Part shown: positions 22,645-26,372 of the stretch, one piece after another
Layout of the letters: each line of letters starts with the position of its first letter
Numbering within the stretch: the first letter of the stretch is position 1
Source of the DNA: a virus
Reading direction: 5' to 3' (one strand)
IMG/VR virus record: IMGVR_UViG_3300042691_000200
Span: 1-26,372 of that record
Length of the DNA: 26,372 nucleotides
Position numbers and translations under genes: made by a program
The notes under the pieces: model-generated
The model's database searches: none
Told to the model about the DNA's origin: nothing
What the model saw: the letters and a program-made list of their open reading frames with translations, nothing else

Positions 22645-23319
22645 CTAACGGTTGGCGGTAGCTTTCATCCGCTCGTATAGGTCGCGGTCGGTTTTGTATA
22701 GCCGCGCCTGCTCAGTGAGATTGAAGCTATCGCGGCTGAATGGATTGCTCATGCCGGCTGGAATAGCGACGCTGCTGCCGCCAGTCGGCGCGCCGCTGCC
22801 TTGCGGCTTGGGCTGCTTTTGCATCCATGCCGGTAGCGTCTTGGCCCACTCGGCAACGGGCTTGCGCTCGTAGCCGTCGACCACAACGACGGTGCCGTCG
22901 GCTTCACGCTCGATGGATTCCGGCTTGAGCTTGGTCTTGAGCACCATGTCAGGGTCATGCACGATCTCTGCTAGTGCGGTGACTGCTGGTGTCACCAGCT
23001 CTAGCTCTCGCACGCGGGCTTCAAGTTCTGTGATGCGCTGGTCCTTTTGAGCCGTCGCCTCACGGAATTGCTGCTCCAAAGCTTGCCTGGCTTCCTGATA
23101 CTTGCCTTGTGATTCAAGCTGCTGTTGCTCGTAGTTGCGCTTGAATTCCAGCAGTTCATCAATGTTGACTCCATCTGGTGCCTTTGACTTCTTGGCTTGC
23201 CGTAGCTCTGCAATCAGCTCTTGATTCTTGCGCTCTAGCGCCTCAACACTGCGCTGCAGTGCCTCGGTATTGCCGCCTTCGGTAGTCGCAGACTCCAAGG
23301 CTTGTTGCTCTTCAGACAT
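22645..23319 (-). CDS. Scaffold protein for capsid assembly (224 aa)
   Basis: A highly charged, mostly helical protein typical of phage scaffolds, used to shape the procapsid and removed later. A long coiled-coil runs from about residue 18 to 110 (LERKNQELIAELRQAKKSK, ITELEARVRELELV). A middle section (GTVVVVDGYERKPVAEWAKT, about 140-160) and a Pro/Gly-rich linker follow. The C-terminal helix (LTEQARLYKTDRDLYERMKA, about 200-220) is likely to bind the coat. It lies directly before the capsid gene. No clear ribosome binding site; instead an inverted repeat sits a few bases before the ATG. Confidence 0.85.
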   Translation of the reverse strand: MSEEQQALESATTEGGNTEALQRSVEALERKNQELIAELRQAKKSKAPDGVNIDELLEFKRNYEQQQLESQGKYQEARQALEQQFREATAQKDQRITELEARVRELELVTPAVTALAEIVHDPDMVLKTKLKPESIEREADGTVVVVDGYERKPVAEWAKTLPAWMQKQPKPQGSGAPTGGSSVAIPAGMSNPFSRDSFNLTEQARLYKTDRDLYERMKATANR

Positions 23320-23322
23320 GGA

Positions 23323-23337
23323 TAAGCCGCAGGCTTA
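23323..23337. repeat. Inverted repeat just upstream of the scaffold start
   Basis: TAAGCC-GCA-GGCTTA, a 6-bp perfect stem with a 3-base loop, ends three bases before the scaffold ATG on the minus strand. No Shine-Dalgarno sequence is visible there. It could affect scaffold translation or mark an end for transcription; no T-run follows. Confidence 0.4.
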
Positions 23338-23369
23338 ATTACGCTGCCATCGTACCAGCAGCCAGAACA

Positions 23370-23573
23370 ATGGCCCGCGAGTGGAATACACCAATCCGCG
23401 AACCTTGGAATCCTTTGATTAAGGAACTGCTAAATGCAATCGACCGCCACGAGCGGTTGTATCGCCAAAGCGGAAGCGGTTGGCACGCTGCTAAAGCGCA
23501 AGATCTGCGATGGTATGTAGCGGAATTAAAGGACTGGATCCACTGCCAGGAAGCTACCACTTCTCACGATTAG
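23370..23573 (+). CDS. Small plus-strand protein inside the late unit (67 aa)
   Basis: A 67-aa protein rich in Trp and charged residues, beginning MAREWNTPIREPWN, with LLNAIDRHERLYRQSG and LRWYVAELKDWIHCQE. It has strong amphipathic helical character and looks like a real small protein of cyanobacterial phages rather than a chance frame. It lies in the 234-base gap between the scaffold gene and a small basic protein gene, and is the only credible plus-strand gene among the structural genes. Its last 20 bases overlap the end of the convergent minus-strand neighbour. No Shine-Dalgarno or promoter was identified with confidence. Function unknown. Confidence 0.6.
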   Translation: MAREWNTPIREPWNPLIKELLNAIDRHERLYRQSGSGWHAAKAQDLRWYVAELKDWIHCQEATTSHD

Positions 23574-23829
23574 CCCAGTAAGCAGCAGACATCTTGCCCT
23601 TAGCGATGTTGCTTGCGTGCCGCGCCTTGAATGATGCACGCCTTGCCTTTGCAGTAGCGGATTCGCCCTTGCGTGCAGGGCTGCCGCTTACGCCTTGCTG
23701 ACCGAAGCGGATCAGCTTTACCTTGTCTCCTTCTTTGGCGAGCACCGCGTGCGATTTGTTCGGATGCTTTGGCGTCCGCTTGGGTTTGTTGTAACCCTCA
23801 AACTGCTCGCCGCGGTACGTGATGCTCAT
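23554..23829 (-). CDS. Small basic conserved phage protein (91 aa)
   Basis: A 91-aa strongly basic protein. Recognisable segments are ITYRGEQFEGYNKPKRTP (about 3-20), KSHAVLAKEGDKVKLIRFGQQGV (about 25-47) and an Arg/Lys/Ala-rich end with FKARHASNIAKGKMSAAYWANREKW. The I-R-F-G-Q-Q-G-V motif and the K-A-R-H-x-x-N-I-A-K-G-K-M-S-A-A-Y-W tail recur, as I recall, in cyanophage and marine phage structural regions. The charge suggests contact with DNA or with the capsid interior. It overlaps the upstream 53-aa gene by four bases (ATGA). Confidence 0.75.
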   Translation of the reverse strand: MSITYRGEQFEGYNKPKRTPKHPNKSHAVLAKEGDKVKLIRFGQQGVSGSPARKGESATAKARRASFKARHASNIAKGKMSAAYWANREKW

Positions 23830-23987
23830 TTGCGCTTTGGTTTCTTCGCAGTCTTCGCAGCAGCCTTGAAGTCAGCAGCACTCGGGCGACCAGGGTCACC
23901 CTTGCGTGCCATGCGCTCCTTGCTGCCCGCTTCAATGCGCTTGCGTTTGGCGTTGATGTTGGCGTAGAGGCCAGGCTTCTTAGGCAC
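23826..23987 (-). CDS. Small Lys/Arg-rich protein with GTG start (53 aa)
   Basis: A 53-codon frame from GTG 23987 to TGA 23826, sequence beginning (M)PKKPGLYANINAKRKR and ending AKTAKKPKRK. The end overlaps the start of the 91-aa gene as ATGA, and the start overlaps the end of the minor head gene by eight bases, so it fills the gap exactly. The K-K-P-G-L-Y-A-N-I-N-x-K-R-x-R-I pattern resembles a small basic protein I associate with cyanophage genomes. A shorter version could start at the internal ATG about 25 codons in. The very basic composition suggests nucleic-acid binding or a virion-internal role. Confidence 0.7.
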   Translation of the reverse strand: MPKKPGLYANINAKRKRIEAGSKERMARKGDPGRPSAADFKAAAKTAKKPKRK

Positions 23988-25167
23988 CGTATCGAGCGCG
24001 TAGTTGTTCTAAGGTTAACTCTGATCCGTCATCGCGAACGAGCTTGGCAATGGCATCAGTCGGGCCGTACTTGTCAGCAAGTCGATTGAAATACGGTACC
24101 TTACTAGCGCCCAATGCCTTGGCTTTGGTTGCCAGGTCTTGCTTAGCTAGCCACTGCCCATAGGTCTGGTCCGCCGGCACCATGCCGCCTGCTGCTGCAC
24201 GTTTACTCGGTGGTGGTGGATCGAAGCCAAGCTCTTTGTAGTTAATCACCGGGACCGTGGTTGATCGGCAGTTGAAGTGTTGTGGTGGTGTTGGACCTTT
24301 ACCGTATTCAAACTCACGGCCATCCAATGCACGGCAAATGCTGCTGGTCCTGGTATCCAGTGTTGCCACATAGCGATACTTTTGAGTGATGTCTTGATTG
24401 GCTTCATACACCTGCTGGCTGGCTGCATTGGCTACTTGGTTAATGCTGGTGCGCACTAGCGTAACGATCTGATTATCGGCTACTGCTGTTGCTTGACCGC
24501 CTGCTGCCACAAGCTGTTTCACGGTCTTTGCCTGCTCGCCAAATTCAAGGTTTCCAATCAGCCGTTTTGCAATGGCCGGCGTCGGTTCACCAGTTAGCAA
24601 TCCTTGCCGCACCACTTGCGAGAACCGCTCGGACTGATCCACGGCGATGCCGCGAAATGCCTTGCTGACCACCTCACCATTGGGGAGCGTGATCATGGTG
24701 CCCTGCGCTGCGGTGAGGCTAAATGTCTGCGGTGCGCCTTGCACTGCAGCGAACAGGTCATCACTGAGCGCCACTACGTTGATCTGCGTCGGGTCAGTAG
24801 TCACCACTGACTGCGCAAATTGCGGGCTGATCTCTACGGTGCGCACTGCGTCGCGGGCACCGACTGGTAATGCACGCCGCAGTTGATCGGTCACAAATTC
24901 TGATTGCAACTGCGCAATGCCTTGCAGCTCGGTCGCCGTGATTTCTGTTGCGTCGCCTGCCCACGTGCCTAGCGAATCCTTGAGTTGCGCCAATATCGCC
25001 CGCAGCCGTGCTGCCTTGACTGGTGCCGACAACTCATCAATGGTGCGCAGTTGGTTGACTGCATCAATGATGATGTCGTTGTAGGCATTGATCACACGCC
25101 GCGCGACGCTATTGCTGTAGCGGTTCAGGTCGATTGCGTTGCGATACAGCGACTCCGGTGTGCTCAT
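23980..25167 (-). CDS. Minor head protein, SPP1 gp7/MuF-like head morphogenesis family
   Basis: A 395-aa minor capsid protein, expected inside the head bound to the portal and important for correct assembly or DNA ejection. The family core is visible at about residues 235-315: VRTSINQVANAASQQVY, YRYVATLDTRTSSICRALDG and PPQHFNCRSTTVPV, including the paired C-x-x-L-D-G and H-F-x-C-R-S motif. A helical N-terminal half (YRNAIDLNRYSNSVARRVIN) precedes it. The C-terminal ~75 residues are a Lys/Gly-rich extension. It follows the portal and one small gene, the normal order. The start overlaps the small gene stop (ATGA). Confidence 0.9.
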   Translation of the reverse strand: MSTPESLYRNAIDLNRYSNSVARRVINAYNDIIIDAVNQLRTIDELSAPVKAARLRAILAQLKDSLGTWAGDATEITATELQGIAQLQSEFVTDQLRRALPVGARDAVRTVEISPQFAQSVVTTDPTQINVVALSDDLFAAVQGAPQTFSLTAAQGTMITLPNGEVVSKAFRGIAVDQSERFSQVVRQGLLTGEPTPAIAKRLIGNLEFGEQAKTVKQLVAAGGQATAVADNQIVTLVRTSINQVANAASQQVYEANQDITQKYRYVATLDTRTSSICRALDGREFEYGKGPTPPQHFNCRSTTVPVINYKELGFDPPPPSKRAAAGGMVPADQTYGQWLAKQDLATKAKALGASKVPYFNRLADKYGPTDAIAKLVRDDGSELTLEQLRARYGA

Positions 25168-25418
25168 TGATAGATACCTAAATCCTCCGGTTGATAGCCG
25201 CTTCGGATGCTGACATTAGCGCCTTGCTTCAATGCAGTCCCAACCAATGACGCAAATGCGTCGTAACCGTTCTGGCCATCTTCCATCAGGGTGACTTGAT
25301 CCACTTCGTCTGCCTTGCCGTCTTTGTACCAAGTGATCCGCACGATGGCTAGAACCTCTTCCGGCAATGCACTGACGTGATAATCAAGCTCCTGTTTCCT
25401 CGGTTTCTTCGGTTCCAT
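25164..25418 (-). CDS. Small conserved protein between portal and minor head genes (84 aa)
   Basis: The most plausible start is ATG 25418 (84 aa, MEPKKPRKQELDYHVSAL), overlapping the portal end by 35 bases. The frame remains open upstream to 25508, but that stretch lies wholly inside the portal gene. Visible segments are EEVLAIVRITWYKDGK (about 20-35), VDQVTLMEDGQNGYDAFASLVG and a C-terminal GANVSIRSGYQPEDLGIYQ. No membrane segment or catalytic motif is seen. Function unknown. Its conserved-looking core and position between two head genes suggest a head accessory protein. Confidence 0.65.
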   Translation of the reverse strand: MEPKKPRKQELDYHVSALPEEVLAIVRITWYKDGKADEVDQVTLMEDGQNGYDAFASLVGTALKQGANVSIRSGYQPEDLGIYQ

Positions 25419-26372
25419 CCAGATCATCAGCTCCACTAGTTGATCCGTCACCCAATCCAGCAGGTTGAAGATCAAGCCCCGCATTGGCCGTAGCCTCCAG
25501 CTCCTCATCTACGTTAAAGTCGTCGCCTAGCACGTCACCCTCGGCAAGCTCACGCAATAGAGTCTCTTGGGTGATGGTGCCGGCGGTATAGAGCTGCAGT
25601 AAAGCTTGGATTTCCTGCGGCTCAAGGCGTGTGCCAAGGAAATCGCGGTTGACGTAGGCGCTACCAGGTGCGGTGTTGTTGCCGATGAACTGCGCATGAA
25701 ACTGCAGGCAGTTGTCGATCATGTCTTGCACGTTCTGCGCAATTACCATCATGGTGCTATCGCCTTGGCTGCGGTCGATCCGCTTAGCCTCGGCGGTTTC
25801 AGCTGATAGCTTCTGGCCGAGCACTGCAGATAATCCAAGCTCATTGATCTGCGCTGCTAACTGCTCAAGCCGGCGGAACTGGTAATCAAAGCTGCGGCCT
25901 TGCGGTTCGATGTACTCTGCCCGGCCATCAGCAGGGAATGCAATTGCTTCGCCGGGGCCAGCTGATACTTCCTCCGCAGCAGATGGGAAGCCGTAAAACG
26001 CCAGCATGGGCACTGCTGAGATGTGCAGCTGATTGTCAAGGTCGCTCTGGATCTGGTATGCCTTGAGGTTCAGCTCGGCAATATCCTCCAGCGGCGGGCG
26101 CGATTCCATAAACGCATGCCGCTGCGCATAGGCAACCGAGAAGGGGATCTCAGAAAGACTGGTGCGGCCCTCGTCGACAACCTTAAAGTCGCCGTTGTCT
26201 TGTTTTTGGTGCAGTTGAAATTCACCTGGCGTCAGCACGCGGATCTGCTCCACTGCCTTTTCGCCGAACTCACCATCAGGAACTGTGGCCGTCTCGGCTA
26301 GTCGCAACTGCGTCAACACCTGCCGGCCTTCCTGCTGCTCAGCACGCCAGCCAAGGATCTGCCGTGGTGTGT
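25384..26372 (-). CDS. Portal protein, C-terminal part, running off the right edge
   Basis: About 330 C-terminal residues of a portal protein. The frame stays open to the window end, with TPRQILGWRAEQQEGRQVL before any start, so the gene continues beyond it; the GTG at 26319 is internal. Portal-like features are the strand-rich wing with GWRAEQ and VRVLTPGEFQLHQK, the helix AYQIQSDLDNQLHISAVPMLAFYGF, LEQLAAQINELGLSAVLGQ and a C-terminal acidic tail (DLDGTEETEETGA). The pattern resembles the DUF4055-type portals. It forms the dodecameric DNA gate of the capsid and would lie next to the terminase gene outside the window. Confidence 0.8.
   Translation of the reverse strand, partial: TPRQILGWRAEQQEGRQVLTQLRLAETATVPDGEFGEKAVEQIRVLTPGEFQLHQKQDNGDFKVVDEGRTSLSEIPFSVAYAQRHAFMESRPPLEDIAELNLKAYQIQSDLDNQLHISAVPMLAFYGFPSAAEEVSAGPGEAIAFPADGRAEYIEPQGRSFDYQFRRLEQLAAQINELGLSAVLGQKLSAETAEAKRIDRSQGDSTMMVIAQNVQDMIDNCLQFHAQFIGNNTAPGSAYVNRDFLGTRLEPQEIQALLQLYTAGTITQETLLRELAEGDVLGDDFNVDEELEATANAGLDLQPAGLGDGSTSGADDLDGTEETEETGA

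Noticed and set aside
25419-25508. The upstream extension of the 84-aa gene (start at 25508)
   Set aside because: This extra stretch is wholly within the portal coding region in another frame. A start at 25418 gives a shorter overlap and a plausible N-terminus.

Overview
This window looks like the late, structural half of a lambda-like, long-tailed (siphovirus) phage or prophage of a cyanobacterium, probably a Synechococcus/Cyanobium-type picocyanobacterium. The morphogenesis order supports this: portal, minor head protein, scaffold, major capsid, connectors, tail terminator, tail tube, G/GT-type chaperone, tape measure, then the M-L-K-I-J tail-tip block and fibres. The cyanobacterial assignment is inference. 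It rests on the phage sigma factor, which resembles cyanobacterial group-2 sigma factors, and on several small proteins that look like families I associate with cyanophages. No integrase, attachment site, tRNA or host gene is visible, so free phage and prophage cannot be told apart here. The portal gene runs off the right edge, and terminase is presumably just beyond it.

Left region (1-2041, mostly + strand): the tail of one small protein gene followed by a second homologous copy, a dCTP deaminase, a probable small minus-strand gene (871-1116), and a 308-residue sigma-70-family factor with altered promoter-contact residues. Converging on the sigma gene is a minus-strand HNH nuclease (2065-2382), which ends the long leftward unit.

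Lysis region (2392-3886, minus): a two-domain endolysin (GH24 lysozyme plus M15 peptidase), a holin-like one-TM protein and a membrane-anchored coiled-coil protein. Adsorption region (3891-15560): a possible fibre-assembly protein, a 787-aa LamG/SPRY/three-repeat fibre, a 311-aa fibre, then lambda J-, I-, K-, L- and M-like tail-tip proteins. The L-like protein is exceptional. About 700 residues of bulb-type lectin repeats sit inside its four-cysteine (probably Fe-S) C-terminal domain.

Tail and head region (15560-26372, minus except one gene): tape measure with GTG start, tail assembly chaperone with a -1 slippery heptamer and a 58-codon extension, two tandem paralogous tail tube genes, tail terminator, neck and connector proteins, a probable decoration protein, major capsid, scaffold, several small conserved proteins, MuF-like minor head protein and portal. 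A small plus-strand gene (23370-23573) interrupts this otherwise leftward unit.

Genes are very tightly packed, with many ATGA or TAATG stop/start overlaps. They are therefore probably co-transcribed leftward from a promoter outside the window and translationally coupled. No stretch longer than about 230 bases lacks a likely gene. No tRNA, CRISPR array, insertion sequence or clear rho-independent terminator was seen.
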